Shown piece by piece: positions 25,944 to 35,128 of a stretch of DNA of 64,000 nucleotides. A program made the position numbers and the translations under genes. The stretch lies in contig JAZDHY010000067.1 of NCBI GenBank assembly GCA_043805435.1, positions 1-64,000 on the forward strand, read 5' to 3'. A model generated the notes under the pieces. That model saw only the letters and a program-made list of their open reading frames with translations. It had not been told where the DNA came from and made no database searches. Each line of letters begins with the position of its first letter. Positions within the stretch are counted from its first letter, which is position 1. Origin of the DNA: JAEXOD01 sp043805435 (GTDB taxonomy: Bacteria; Bacteroidota; Ignavibacteria; Ignavibacteriales; Melioribacteraceae).

Positions 25944-26354
25944 TTATACTGAATATTTTTTAATTATGTGTTCAGGAATTCTTACAGGTCTTTCGCTTTT
26001 TAAGGATATCATTGTATATAAAACATTACCATAACAACATACTTTTTCGTCTTCTTTCCTAATAATCCAAAAATTAACATCAACTTGCGCCGGTTTAATT
26101 TCTTTTACCTGAGTTTTTACAATTGCTGTATCACTTAACTTTAATGCGGTTTTGTAATTGATATTGGCACTTGAAGCAAACCACGAATACCCCTCTTTGA
26201 TAAAATCCTCCATACTCATTCCATAATCTTTTTTCATTTGATCATATCTGCCAAATAATAAATAATCAAGGTATTTTGAATAATGAACGTGATTATTCAT
26301 ATCAATGTCATCCGGCCTTACCGTTATTTCTGTTTTAAATGTCGAATAATTCAT
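25944..26354 (-). CDS. Acyl-CoA thioesterase, 4HBT/YbgC-like hotdog fold
   Basis: 136 residues, one hotdog domain. The N-terminal VRPDDIDMNNHVHYSKYLDYL carries the Asp and the N-H-V motif of 4-hydroxybenzoyl-CoA thioesterase-like enzymes, where the Asp is the catalytic residue. It probably hydrolyses a short or medium acyl-CoA in the cytoplasm. It is transcribed divergently from another hotdog gene, sharing an intergenic promoter region of under 100 bases. Confidence 0.8.
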   Translation of the reverse strand: MNYSTFKTEITVRPDDIDMNNHVHYSKYLDYLLFGRYDQMKKDYGMSMEDFIKEGYSWFASSANINYKTALKLSDTAIVKTQVKEIKPAQVDVNFWIIRKEDEKVCCYGNVLYTMISLKSERPVRIPEHIIKKYSV

Positions 26355-26431
26355 AAATTTTTATACTTTTGTTAATAATTTTTTTTAACTTTGTTAATAT
26401 TTTATTTAACAAATATACAAAAGAAAAGAAC

Positions 26432-26878
26432 TTGGAAAAAATAATTAATCCATATATCAATCGCCCCGATTATAATTGTTTTGGATGTTCGCCTGAAAAT
26501 AAATTTGGATTACAAATGTCTTTTTTTGAGGAAGAAGATGAAGTACTTTCTATATGGCAGCCCCAGCCTCATTTTGCCGGATACAAAAATGTTTTACATG
26601 GAGGCATAATTTCTACACTTATTGATGAAATTGCGGCTTGGACAGTTACCGGTAAACTTCATTTAACCGGTGTTACCTCAAAAATTGAAGTTAAATATTT
26701 AAAACCTGTTTTTATTGATAAAGGAAATATTACTTTAAAATCGAAAATTGTTAGCAATTCTCATAAATTAGCTGAAATTAATGTAAAAATTTTCGATTCT
26801 AATAATACTTTGTGCACTATTGGTACTGTTTTTTATTATATTTTAGATAAAGAAAAAACTGAAAACTTATTGTTTTAA
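26432..26878 (+). CDS. PaaI-type thioesterase, hotdog fold
   Basis: 148 residues from a TTG at 26432. A frame from an ATG at 26369 would add 21 hydrophobic residues that are atypical and would lie almost on the divergent gene; I prefer the TTG, although its ribosome site (AAGAAAAGAA) is weak. Family features are CFGCSPENKFGLQM near the start, HGGIISTLIDEIAAW (the HGG-x-x-x-x-x-x-D/E catalytic motif) and the SKIEVKYLKPV strand. The C-F-G-C opening is typical of PaaI-like proteins acting on acyl-CoA or acyl carrier conjugates. Confidence 0.78.
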   Translation: MEKIINPYINRPDYNCFGCSPENKFGLQMSFFEEEDEVLSIWQPQPHFAGYKNVLHGGIISTLIDEIAAWTVTGKLHLTGVTSKIEVKYLKPVFIDKGNITLKSKIVSNSHKLAEINVKIFDSNNTLCTIGTVFYYILDKEKTENLLF

Positions 26879-26913
26879 TACAAAAAAGCTAAATAAATAA
26901 AAAATTCTATAAG

Positions 26914-26929
26914 TGTGATTTATATCACA
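26914..26929. promoter_or_regulatory. CRP-like binding site upstream of the subtilase gene
   Basis: TGTGA-TTTATA-TCACA matches the CRP half-sites perfectly with a six-base spacer, 80 bases before the GTG start at 27010. A near-identical site with one mismatch is at 63384-63399 near another secreted protease. A CRP/FNR-family activator is inferred; none is encoded in the window. Confidence 0.55.
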
Positions 26930-27009
26930 TTGTAAAATAATACATGTTATCTTTTAAACTTATTTATTATATTAATTTCATTTATTTTTAAACAAATTAG
27001 GAGCGCCAA

Positions 27010-30000
27010 GTGAGAAAAACACTACTATTCATTTTCCTTCTTTCTTCATTTATGTATGGACAGGTGGAAGTGAGTCAGCGTATGCAGCAAGCATTGCAAA
27101 ATGCAAAAGCTGACGAATATGTACATGGATTTATTTATTTTCGTGATCAAGTGGATATTCGTACTATTGATGATAGGCTTTATAAAGAAAAAGCTTCTTT
27201 ACAACAACGTGCTTACCAAGTAATTACTACTTTGCAGCAAAAAGCAAATGAGGTTCAAGCACCTTACATTGCCGAATTTGACAGCAAAACTGAAAGCGGT
27301 CAAATATTTACATATCAAAGATTTTGGATTGCAAATATGATTGGCGTTATTGCCAAACCGGCGGTTTATTATGAAATGATGACTAGAGCCGAAATTTCTG
27401 AAATAGACCTTGATTCCGAATTGTTATTAGATCGCCCTGAAAAAGGGAGCAATGATTCATTTGGTTCAAAATCTGTTGAAGACGGTATTAAAATAATTAA
27501 TGCCGATAAACTATGGAAAATGGGAATTACCGGTCAAGGCCGTTTACTTATGGGCATTGATACAGGTGTTGATTATACGCATCCGCAATTAAGTGCAAGA
27601 TGGAGAGGTACTCACGTTCCTTCAAATCAAGCATGGTTAGATCCATCAGGCGGCACTACTACTCCAAATGATTGCGATAATCATGGAACACATACTATGG
27701 GTACAATGATTGGAAGAAGCGGTTCCGATACTATTGGCGTTGCTATTGATGCCGAATGGATAGCTGCAAAAACAATTTGCAGTTCTCCGCACACTTCTAA
27801 TTCTATTGCTGCTTTCCAATGGGCTTTAAATCCTGATGGTAATGCTACTACTATTAACGATATGCCGGATGCTATTTCTAACAGCTGGTACGATCCTGAT
27901 ATTACTGACGAATGTTCCGGTTTATATAAACAAACATTTGACGCTCTTGAAGCTGCCGGTATTGCAGTAGTATTTTCTGCCGGAAATAATGGTCCGGGTT
28001 CTTCAACTGTTACAAAACCAAAAAATATTAATACCGATGAAGTAAACGTATTTTGCGTTGCAAATATTGAAGGTGCTGCTTATTTATCCGGCAACACAAA
28101 TCCAATTGCAAGTTCTTCATCACGCGGCCCTTCAACATGCGGCGGAACCGGTTCTTTATTAATTAAACCCGAGGTAAGTGCTCCGGGCACCAACGTTCGT
28201 TCTTCTGTTATTGGCGGCGGGTATGATTATTATACCGGTACTTCAATGGCATGTCCTCATGTTGTTGGAGCTATTACTTTATTAAAATCAGCTTTTCCAA
28301 CTTTGACCGGTAAACAAATTAAATTAGCTTTATATAATACTGCTAAAGATTTAGGGGCTGTTGGTGAAGATAACAATTACGGCAAAGGATTAATTGATTG
28401 TTATGCAGCGTTTTTATCTATGGGTACTCCAGATACAACACCTCCTACAGATATTACAGACTTAGCAGTAATAAACCCAACATCTCAAAAACTTACATTA
28501 CAATGGACGGTTGCTTCCGATACTTCTGTTGGCGGCGTTGTTGGTTATAGTATAAGAATGTCAACTTCTCCAATTAATGATACTACCGCTTTTAATAATG
28601 CAACTGTTGTTCAATTTAATACTACTCCAAAACCGGCGGGTTCAACAGAATCAATTGAAATTGAAAATTTAAGTTTTAATACAACATATTATTTTTCCGT
28701 AAAATCAAAAGACGTATGGTATAACTGGTCCGGTTTATCAAACTCTGCAAGCGGCAATACATTAGCTGCCCCTATTTTATCAGTTACACCTGCTACATTA
28801 AATAAAATCCTTTTCCACAATCAAACCGTAAAAGACACTATTATTGTTTCAAATACATCAGCTAATCCTTCAACTTTAGATTATCAGATTCAATTAACTA
28901 ATAGTACTTTCCCAAGTAAAAATGTATCGTTTAATATTGTTCCTTCAAATACTTCTTCCGAACTTAATCATCAATCAATAAAAGGCGTTGATGAATCAAA
29001 TAACGGTATGTCTATTGAAGGTTCTGGCGGCCCTGATACTTTTGGTTATAAATGGATTGATAGCGATTCCCCACAAGGCCCTGCTTTTGAATGGGTTGAT
29101 ATTTCCACAACGGGTACTCAAGTTGCTACTTGGACTCCTACCGGAACATATGCAGGAACAGATGAAGGTTATGCCGGTCCATTTAACATGGGTTTTGAGT
29201 TCAAATTCTACGGACAATCAAAAGAACAAATTTATTTTTCTTCTAATGGATTTTTAACTTTTGATGTATTAACTGCAAATGCATTTACAAATGCATCAAT
29301 ACCAAGTTCCGGTGCACCAAATAATTTAATTTCGCCATTTTGGGATGACCTTGACGGAAAAACTACCGGCAAAGTATATTATAAAGCAGAAGCAGATAAA
29401 TTTATTGTTCAATACACAAACTGGTCACGTTATACCGGTTCGGGTACATTAACATATCAAGCTGTTCTTTATAAATCAGGCAAGATATTCTTTTATTTTA
29501 AAGATATTAGTGCTACGGTTAATGGTGGAACTACAGGTATAGAAAACTCAACAGGAACCGATGGTTTATTAATGGCTTTTGATGCTGTTTATATTAAAAA
29601 CAACTTAGCTGTTAAAATTGCAGCCGACCCCGATTGGTTATCAACAAATAATGCTTCGGGTACTTTATCAAGCGGTACATCTTCTTTAGTTGAAGTAACC
29701 TATGTAACAGAAGATTTTCCTTTTGGTGTTTATACAATGGACGTTGAAATAACAAGCAACGATCCTAATCATCAGTCAATAAACGTTCCGGTAACTTTGG
29801 AAATTAAAGAGAGCGAAGTTCCTGTTGAATTGACATCTTTTACTATTGAACCTTCAAAAAAAGGTGCTTTACTTAATTGGTCAACAGCAACCGAAACAAA
29901 CAATTCCGGTTTTAAAATTGAAAGGAAAAGCAATAATTCAGGCTGGAACGAAATTTCTTTTGTCAATGGTAAAGGAAATTCTACCGAAAAATCGACTTAT

Positions 30001-30390
30001 CAATTTGTAGATGGTAATTTATCTGCTGGTAAATATTCTTACAGACTTAAACAAGTTGATTTTAATGGAAGTTTTGAATATAGCCCTGTTGTTGAAGTTG
30101 AAATTACTGCCCCGCGCGAATTTTCGCTTGAGCAAAACTATCCTAATCCATTTAATCCTTCTACCGTAATCAGTTATACTTTAGCCGATAAAGTTAATGT
30201 TAACATTTCGATATATAATTCTTTAGGCGAATTAATAATAACTTTAGTAAATCAAACTCAAGAGGCTGGTATATATCACCACGAATTTAACGCTTCTTCT
30301 TTTGCGAGTGGTACATATATATATAGAATTAACGCTACCGGTGCAAACGGTACTTTCACTCAATCTAAAAAAATGTTGCTTGTAAAATAA
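27010..30390 (+). CDS. Secreted subtilisin-family (S8) protease with T9SS sorting domain
   Basis: 1126 residues from a GTG start with AGGAG upstream. Signal peptide 1-17; propeptide about 20-150; S8 catalytic domain about 155-470 with D184 (GIDTGVD), H225 (NHGTH), oxyanion N326 or N327 and S412 (GTSMACPH). A fibronectin III domain follows (about 475-590), then a strand-rich unit starting GSGGPDTFGY, a second fn3-like unit (LTSF...SGFKIERKS) and the sorting domain at the end (FSLEQNYPNPFNPS to KKMLLVK). It is exported across the outer membrane by the type IX system and processed or attached there. The whole part after the protease is closely mirrored in the C25 protease at 59580-63194. A CRP-like site precedes the gene. 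Confidence 0.95.
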   Translation: MRKTLLFIFLLSSFMYGQVEVSQRMQQALQNAKADEYVHGFIYFRDQVDIRTIDDRLYKEKASLQQRAYQVITTLQQKANEVQAPYIAEFDSKTESGQIFTYQRFWIANMIGVIAKPAVYYEMMTRAEISEIDLDSELLLDRPEKGSNDSFGSKSVEDGIKIINADKLWKMGITGQGRLLMGIDTGVDYTHPQLSARWRGTHVPSNQAWLDPSGGTTTPNDCDNHGTHTMGTMIGRSGSDTIGVAIDAEWIAAKTICSSPHTSNSIAAFQWALNPDGNATTINDMPDAISNSWYDPDITDECSGLYKQTFDALEAAGIAVVFSAGNNGPGSSTVTKPKNINTDEVNVFCVANIEGAAYLSGNTNPIASSSSRGPSTCGGTGSLLIKPEVSAPGTNVRSSVIGGGYDYYTGTSMACPHVVGAITLLKSAFPTLTGKQIKLALYNTAKDLGAVGEDNNYGKGLIDCYAAFLSMGTPDTTPPTDITDLAVINPTSQKLTLQWTVASDTSVGGVVGYSIRMSTSPINDTTAFNNATVVQFNTTPKPAGSTESIEIENLSFNTTYYFSVKSKDVWYNWSGLSNSASGNTLAAPILSVTPATLNKILFHNQTVKDTIIVSNTSANPSTLDYQIQLTNSTFPSKNVSFNIVPSNTSSELNHQSIKGVDESNNGMSIEGSGGPDTFGYKWIDSDSPQGPAFEWVDISTTGTQVATWTPTGTYAGTDEGYAGPFNMGFEFKFYGQSKEQIYFSSNGFLTFDVLTANAFTNASIPSSGAPNNLISPFWDDLDGKTTGKVYYKAEADKFIVQYTNWSRYTGSGTLTYQAVLYKSGKIFFYFKDISATVNGGTTGIENSTGTDGLLMAFDAVYIKNNLAVKIAADPDWLSTNNASGTLSSGTSSLVEVTYVTEDFPFGVYTMDVEITSNDPNHQSINVPVTLEIKESEVPVELTSFTIEPSKKGALLNWSTATETNNSGFKIERKSNNSGWNEISFVNGKGNSTEKSTYQFVDGNLSAGKYSYRLKQVDFNGSFEYSPVVEVEITAPREFSLEQNYPNPFNPSTVISYTLADKVNVNISIYNSLGELIITLVNQTQEAGIYHHEFNASSFASGTYIYRINATGANGTFTQSKKMLLVK

Positions 30391-30424
30391 TATTTTTATT
30401 GTTAATTTAATCGTCCATATTTCA

Positions 30425-30449
30425 GCAGCCTCATAAATATTGAGGCTGC
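30425..30449 (+). terminator. Hairpin between the subtilase and a small secreted protein gene
   Basis: GCAGCCTCA and TGAGGCTGC form a perfect nine-base stem with a seven-base loop, 35 bases after the subtilase stop. There is no strong T-run, so it may be a partial terminator or an mRNA-stabilising stem rather than a full stop; a gene follows 31 bases later. Confidence 0.45.
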
Positions 30450-30480
30450 ATAATTTCAAAGCTCTTACTAGGGAGACTAT

Positions 30481-30873
30481 ATGAAAAAATTGTTTGTTTT
30501 ATTCTTCTTTTTCAGCATGTTTTTCGCTGCAAACATCAAAGTACAAGCTCAATCGTGCGATATTTTATACTTTTGTGTAAAATATGATGATGGGGAAAAA
30601 GATTGTTCTGATAGGTTTTATGCCGGTACTTTAACTGTTATGGCCAAGTTAGCTAATCCTGTATATTACGAAAAAGTATTTGTACAAATGGATAAATTTG
30701 AACCGAGAACAGGTGAATTTAAATATTATAACGATTATGAATTTACAACAGATCCGGATATGACTTATATATTTTTCCCGGGAGTAGAATTTAAAGACAG
30801 AGGATTTTATAGAGTGTTTTTGTTAAATCCCAACAAAGATACAATTACAAGTGCAATAGTTGAAATAATTTAG
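30481..30873 (+). CDS. Small secreted protein, hypothetical
   Basis: 130 residues. A clear signal peptide (1-24, ending VQAQ) precedes a compact domain with three cysteines near its start (C26, C32, C42) and many aromatic residues, predicted to be all strand. No family recognised. The ribosome site AGGGAG lies seven bases before the ATG. It follows the subtilase after a hairpin and ends at a strong bidirectional terminator. Co-expression with the protease is possible; it could be an inhibitor or a surface partner, but nothing in the sequence proves it. Confidence 0.75.
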   Translation: MKKLFVLFFFFSMFFAANIKVQAQSCDILYFCVKYDDGEKDCSDRFYAGTLTVMAKLANPVYYEKVFVQMDKFEPRTGEFKYYNDYEFTTDPDMTYIFFPGVEFKDRGFYRVFLLNPNKDTITSAIVEII

Positions 30874-30876
30874 ACG

Positions 30877-30905
30877 AAAAAGGAGGTTTAAGCCTCCTTT
30901 TTTTT
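30877..30905. terminator. Strong bidirectional terminator
   Basis: AAAAAGGAGG-TTTAAG-CCTCCTTTTT followed by more Ts lies between two converging genes (the small secreted protein and the DUF5009 gene). A and T tracts on both sides make it functional in both directions. Confidence 0.85.
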
Positions 30906-30944
30906 GTTCATTTGGAACATTTTGTGTAAAACCCTATCTAAAAA

Positions 30945-32147
30945 TTATAAATGCAGCCTAATTTTATATTTACTGAATATTGAAGTAATATATACCATTA
31001 CAAATGCAAAAACCAACGACCTAATTATTCCCCAAACACCACTTCCAAAATTGTCAGACAAAAAAGTAATTCCCATCAAACCAATTATCGAATAAAAAAT
31101 ATCCGGCAGAATATAAGCAAGTAAAGGATTGGATCCGGCCGGCAGCACAAAAAATGTCCACTTTCTAATTTGCATTATATCGGTTATCCAGTATAAAAAG
31201 CAAAATAATACTGAACAAATTGCTGAAGAATACAAAGCAAAAGTTGGTGTTGAAAGATTTTTTGATATACCGTATAATGGTCGTATAAAATATCCGGCTG
31301 CAATTATAAATGCCGAAAATGACAATACCCAGATAATTTTTTTATTCCTTTTTTCAGATACAACATTAGTCATAATAACAATCGAAACAATCACACCCGC
31401 AAGTGTAATTGCAGTATGTCCGCCAATGTGTCCGCCAATCCACAAAGTTTTACTTAGGCTCTGGAAAATCCCCAACAAATTGAATTTATCTCCAATATAT
31501 AATAAGATCAGAAGAACAAATGCACCAATTAACGCTGTAATATTAGTTTTAAATATATAATAAATTATACTTGCCAATAAATACGCCCAGCCAATTAGGC
31601 CCAATATACCCCACCAATAAGTATGAAACCAACCTATATTTTCAACCGTTCCGCTTCTGTAAATAAAGGCTAAAACAAAAAGAATTACAACCCCGGCTGC
31701 CCGTAAAATATTATTTAATATTTTTTTATTACCGCTGCTTTTTGGATACTGATTCCATAATAAAATTACAGCTATACAAAAAGACAATAGATATGTGTGT
31801 TTTGAAATTCCTGTTAATTCTTCATTTAGGCTGCCCGTATTAACCATAAATAAACCAAGCACTAATAATCCAACAGTTCTAATTAATATATGCAGCCAAA
31901 TTTTTAACGGCTTATCGCCCACCGAAAGTCTTTTTTTTAACGCTAACGGAATTGACATACCTACAATAAATAAAAAAGCCGGAAAAACTAAATCAACAAA
32001 TGTCATCCCATCTACTTCCGTTGGCATATGTTTCATCCAAAACGGAATATCTTTAATTGAGGCTAAATCGTTTACAAAAATCATCATTAATATTGTCAGC
32101 CCCCTAAACACATCAACTGCCAATATTCTTTCCGTTTTTTCAGTCAT
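30945..32147 (-). CDS. DUF5009 / HGSNAT-like multi-pass acyltransferase homologue
   Basis: 400 residues with about ten to eleven membrane helices. The opening RILAVDVFRGLTILMMIFVN is the signature of heparan-alpha-glucosaminide N-acetyltransferase-like and DUF5009 proteins, and GMTFVDLVFPAFLFIVGMSIPLAL follows as expected. H-I-G-G-H-T in the middle may hold the catalytic histidine of the family. It probably transfers an acetyl group from cytoplasmic acetyl-CoA to a sugar amine across the inner membrane. It faces the small secreted protein gene across a terminator. The upstream gap (32148-32513) holds the divergent promoters and an imperfect stem near 32283-32336, nothing else recognised. Confidence 0.82.
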   Translation of the reverse strand: MTEKTERILAVDVFRGLTILMMIFVNDLASIKDIPFWMKHMPTEVDGMTFVDLVFPAFLFIVGMSIPLALKKRLSVGDKPLKIWLHILIRTVGLLVLGLFMVNTGSLNEELTGISKHTYLLSFCIAVILLWNQYPKSSGNKKILNNILRAAGVVILFVLAFIYRSGTVENIGWFHTYWWGILGLIGWAYLLASIIYYIFKTNITALIGAFVLLILLYIGDKFNLLGIFQSLSKTLWIGGHIGGHTAITLAGVIVSIVIMTNVVSEKRNKKIIWVLSFSAFIIAAGYFIRPLYGISKNLSTPTFALYSSAICSVLFCFLYWITDIMQIRKWTFFVLPAGSNPLLAYILPDIFYSIIGLMGITFLSDNFGSGVWGIIRSLVFAFVMVYITSIFSKYKIRLHL

Positions 32148-32528
32148 GTAATCACCTTTTGATATTTGCCATTCAGATATTTTTTTTAATTAAATATACA
32201 AAAAATCATAGTTATTTGTGAATCAAATAATACATTATTTATTTTATATAAACCATTCTAATAATAAATCTAATCGATGCGCCTCATAAGACAACAAATA
32301 CTAATTATATTTAGATTATTTATACGGTTGTATGAGATCAAACAATGTGTAGCATTAATGATTTAAGATTCAAAAACGACTCACAGATTTTAATAAGGAT
32401 AAATTAATTAATATTCTATTAATACATATTTCAAACACTTTTTTTAATAAATAAATATTACGCATTGATTATAATTATTAATTCAGTAATATTGAAGAAG
32501 AGAAATTTAATTATTGGGTGACGAAAAT

Positions 32529-33815
32529 ATGATCGGATTCCATTATAGAAAGAGGACAAGATTTTCTCAAGACAAGTATATCCTCGAGCTAATAAAACAT
32601 AGATTATCAGATTCATCTTCATATCATGATCGCAAAGAAAATATGTTATATGCAGGTATTCTGCTACAAACTACTCTATTTGGTTTCATCCTAAATGAAC
32701 GAAATTGGTCTCATTTGTTTAGCTTAGTGCCTTCAACATTAGTACTTGCAATTATTTATTTCGTATTTTGGTTTTTATTACACCTTTACATTAGAAAACA
32801 ACAACGTTTTCAAAGGTGGGCATCAAGACAATATAATGCTTACTTTAATGCTCACCTAAGTTTAATTTCACAAAACAATAAGAAGAAAGACGTGCGTGAT
32901 ATTAAAAATGAATCTAAACATAATAAGTTAAAAGAAGTAATAGATCTTATTATTCCAAGTAAATTAAAAAAAGTATTAGACATTATTATTCCATTTCCAT
33001 CAGCTGAAATTGATTCCGACATTGATATTCAAAAAGTTGGATATCCATTAACAATCGAAAAACATTTAATTAAACAAAGGAATGATCCAACCAAAGGTGC
33101 TTTCTCTGAATGTTTAATTGCCTATAGTAGTATTGCGATTTTATTTATATCTATGTTATATTTGTATAGTAATGTTATTGGGATACCCCTAAATACAAAT
33201 TCTAATTATAAACATACCCCTATCAAACCAATTTCACTAATAGCAAATGTAACTGATCGCAACGTTGATCTAATTTGGCAAACAAAGGCAGAAACAAACA
33301 GTTACGATATTAACATTGAAAAATGCAAAATTAGTACAAACCAAATTAATAATTGGACGAAAACCGGATTTATCGAGAGACAAAGTAATTCAAATTCTTT
33401 GGTACATCATTACTTCACTCTCCAAAATTTAAGTAATGGAATTTATTTGTTTCGATTGAAACTCCTTGAGAATAATAAATTTTTATCATATTCCAACATT
33501 ATTAAAGTTGTGATTAATATCCCACCTACTGAATATTGTTTGTCTTATTATCAGTCTCTCTTATCTAGCCAAACGATAAACATTAAATATTCTTTACCAC
33601 ATGAAAGCATAGTAAATGTTTCGTTAATAAATTATAAAGGGGGAATTATTAAAGCATTTTATGAAGGGGAAAATAAATCTGGTGATTATGTTATAAATAT
33701 GAATGTTGAAAGTTTTAAAACTGGGGTTTATTTAATCATTCTTAAGACCGTTTCCTTAGATAGGAAAAGCAACAATAAACTGATAAAAAAAATTTTATTG
33801 GTTAATTATAATTGA
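32529..33815 (+). CDS. Membrane protein with fn3-like and degenerate T9SS-like C-terminal domains
   Basis: 428 residues from an ATG at 32529 preceded by GGGTGA; a TTG at 32514 is the alternative. No signal peptide. Helices lie at about 41-55, 66-88 and 196-220. The cytoplasmic loop holds a short tandem repeat (VIDLIIP, VLDIIIP, about 137-155). After helix 3 comes an fn3-like unit (about 235-330) and a last domain (about 333-428) that follows the layout of T9SS sorting domains: IKYSLPHESIVNVSLINYKG, SGDYVINMN, SFKTGVYLIIL and KKILLVN, but the NYPNPFN motif is replaced by YYQSLLS. T9SS export is impossible for a multi-pass protein, so the tail is probably decayed or reused. Function unknown. 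Confidence 0.65.
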   Translation: MIGFHYRKRTRFSQDKYILELIKHRLSDSSSYHDRKENMLYAGILLQTTLFGFILNERNWSHLFSLVPSTLVLAIIYFVFWFLLHLYIRKQQRFQRWASRQYNAYFNAHLSLISQNNKKKDVRDIKNESKHNKLKEVIDLIIPSKLKKVLDIIIPFPSAEIDSDIDIQKVGYPLTIEKHLIKQRNDPTKGAFSECLIAYSSIAILFISMLYLYSNVIGIPLNTNSNYKHTPIKPISLIANVTDRNVDLIWQTKAETNSYDINIEKCKISTNQINNWTKTGFIERQSNSNSLVHHYFTLQNLSNGIYLFRLKLLENNKFLSYSNIIKVVINIPPTEYCLSYYQSLLSSQTINIKYSLPHESIVNVSLINYKGGIIKAFYEGENKSGDYVINMNVESFKTGVYLIILKTVSLDRKSNNKLIKKILLVNYN

Positions 33816-33923
33816 AATTCTTTTATTTAAAAAAATGCCAAATTAATTAGGTCACTTTGTAGGATTCGTAAAAAACAATCTCGTGTAATAATGTTATTTT
33901 TTTTATTATTTGTGGTAGAAAAT

Positions 33924-35117
33924 TCAAAGCATTATCTCTAACATTGAATAATCATCATCAAAAGAATCTTCATCACCTTTTAGTTCTCTTATTTCCATAT
34001 AAATTAAATCGGAGTCGTCTTTTTGAGCCACTATATCCTTAAATTCATCCAAACTCATCATATTTCCATTTGGCATGTTTATTTCAAAGCAGCCGTCACT
34101 ATAAATAAATAGTTTACTGCCTTTTTCAACAAAACATTTATCACTCTTAAATTCGTAACCTTCCCAATATCCTATTGCCAAATTTTTATTTGTAAGCTCT
34201 TTGACAGTTGTAACATCATCAACAACATTAACAAGTAAGGCCGGCGGGTGTCCTCCGCTTGAAAATATAAGTTCACGCGATTTATTATTAAAAACCGCAT
34301 ACCAAATTGTAAAAAATTTATCACCTTGTTTATCCATTGGAAAAGCTTTGTTTAGTCCGGCCAAAACAGAACCCGGATTACAAAAATCCGTATCCGATAA
34401 AGATTGAGAACGTAAAACATTCATTGCAGATATTGATAATAATGCAGCACCAACTCCATGCCCGCAAACATCTAACAAATACATTGCAAAATTATCCTCA
34501 TCAATATTATGATATCCAAACGCATCGCCCCCTAATGTAGTTGATGGAATAAATTTCCATTTAGTAGCTATTGGGCCGTTTAACGGATTGGGTAGCAGCG
34601 ACCTAACATAAGCAGAGGCTTCTGCAATTTCGTCGGACAGAACCTTCTGTGTGGCTTGTAATGCCAAATACGCTTCATTCCTTTGCAGTAAATTAATATA
34701 TGCTTTGCTATGGTATCTGATACGTGCCAAAACCTCTAATTTGTCGGGTAATTTTACCATATAATCATTTGCGCCCAAAGCAAAAGCTTCGGCTTTAATT
34801 TTAGGGTCTTCTTTTGATGATAATACAATTAAGGGAATATTTTCCGTTAGTTTATTATTCCTAAAAAACTTCACCAGCATTAATCCATCAATATCGGGCA
34901 TAACCAAATCTTGCAAAATTACGGTTGGTTTTAATTCAATGGCTGTTTTTAATGCCTCAAGAGGTTTATTACAAAAGAAAAAATTTATATCTTTTTCATC
35001 AGCTAGCATACGTCTTACGGCTTCACCAATAATCAACTGATCATCAACAAGTAAAACTGTAATTCTATGCTCGGTTAATCCTTTTGAAAAAGTATTATTT
35101 GTAATAGCAGTACTCAT
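33924..35117 (-). CDS. Response regulator fused to a PP2C/SpoIIE-type serine phosphatase
   Basis: 397 residues. A receiver domain (about 18-135) has D25/D26, phospho-acceptor D70 (ILQDLVMPD) and K122. A short coiled coil (about 140-165) leads to a SpoIIE/RsbU-type PP2C domain (about 180-395): TLGGDAFGYH, LLDVCGHGVGAALLS and SSGGHPPALL carry the metal-binding acids. Such proteins dephosphorylate STAS anti-anti-sigma proteins or similar serine phosphoproteins when the receiver is phosphorylated. It is the last gene of the chemosensory operon, 11 bases after cheB, the place of WspR in Wsp systems. No STAS or anti-sigma kinase gene is seen in the window. Confidence 0.9.
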   Translation of the reverse strand: MSTAITNNTFSKGLTEHRITVLLVDDQLIIGEAVRRMLADEKDINFFFCNKPLEALKTAIELKPTVILQDLVMPDIDGLMLVKFFRNNKLTENIPLIVLSSKEDPKIKAEAFALGANDYMVKLPDKLEVLARIRYHSKAYINLLQRNEAYLALQATQKVLSDEIAEASAYVRSLLPNPLNGPIATKWKFIPSTTLGGDAFGYHNIDEDNFAMYLLDVCGHGVGAALLSISAMNVLRSQSLSDTDFCNPGSVLAGLNKAFPMDKQGDKFFTIWYAVFNNKSRELIFSSGGHPPALLVNVVDDVTTVKELTNKNLAIGYWEGYEFKSDKCFVEKGSKLFIYSDGCFEINMPNGNMMSLDEFKDIVAQKDDSDLIYMEIRELKGDEDSFDDDYSMLEIML

Positions 35118-35128
35118 TTTATATTTCC

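Noticed and set aside
26369..26431. N-terminal extension of the PaaI-type thioesterase
   Set aside because: The extra residues are hydrophobic, not typical of the family, and crowd the divergent gene; a TTG at 26432 fits the domain start better.
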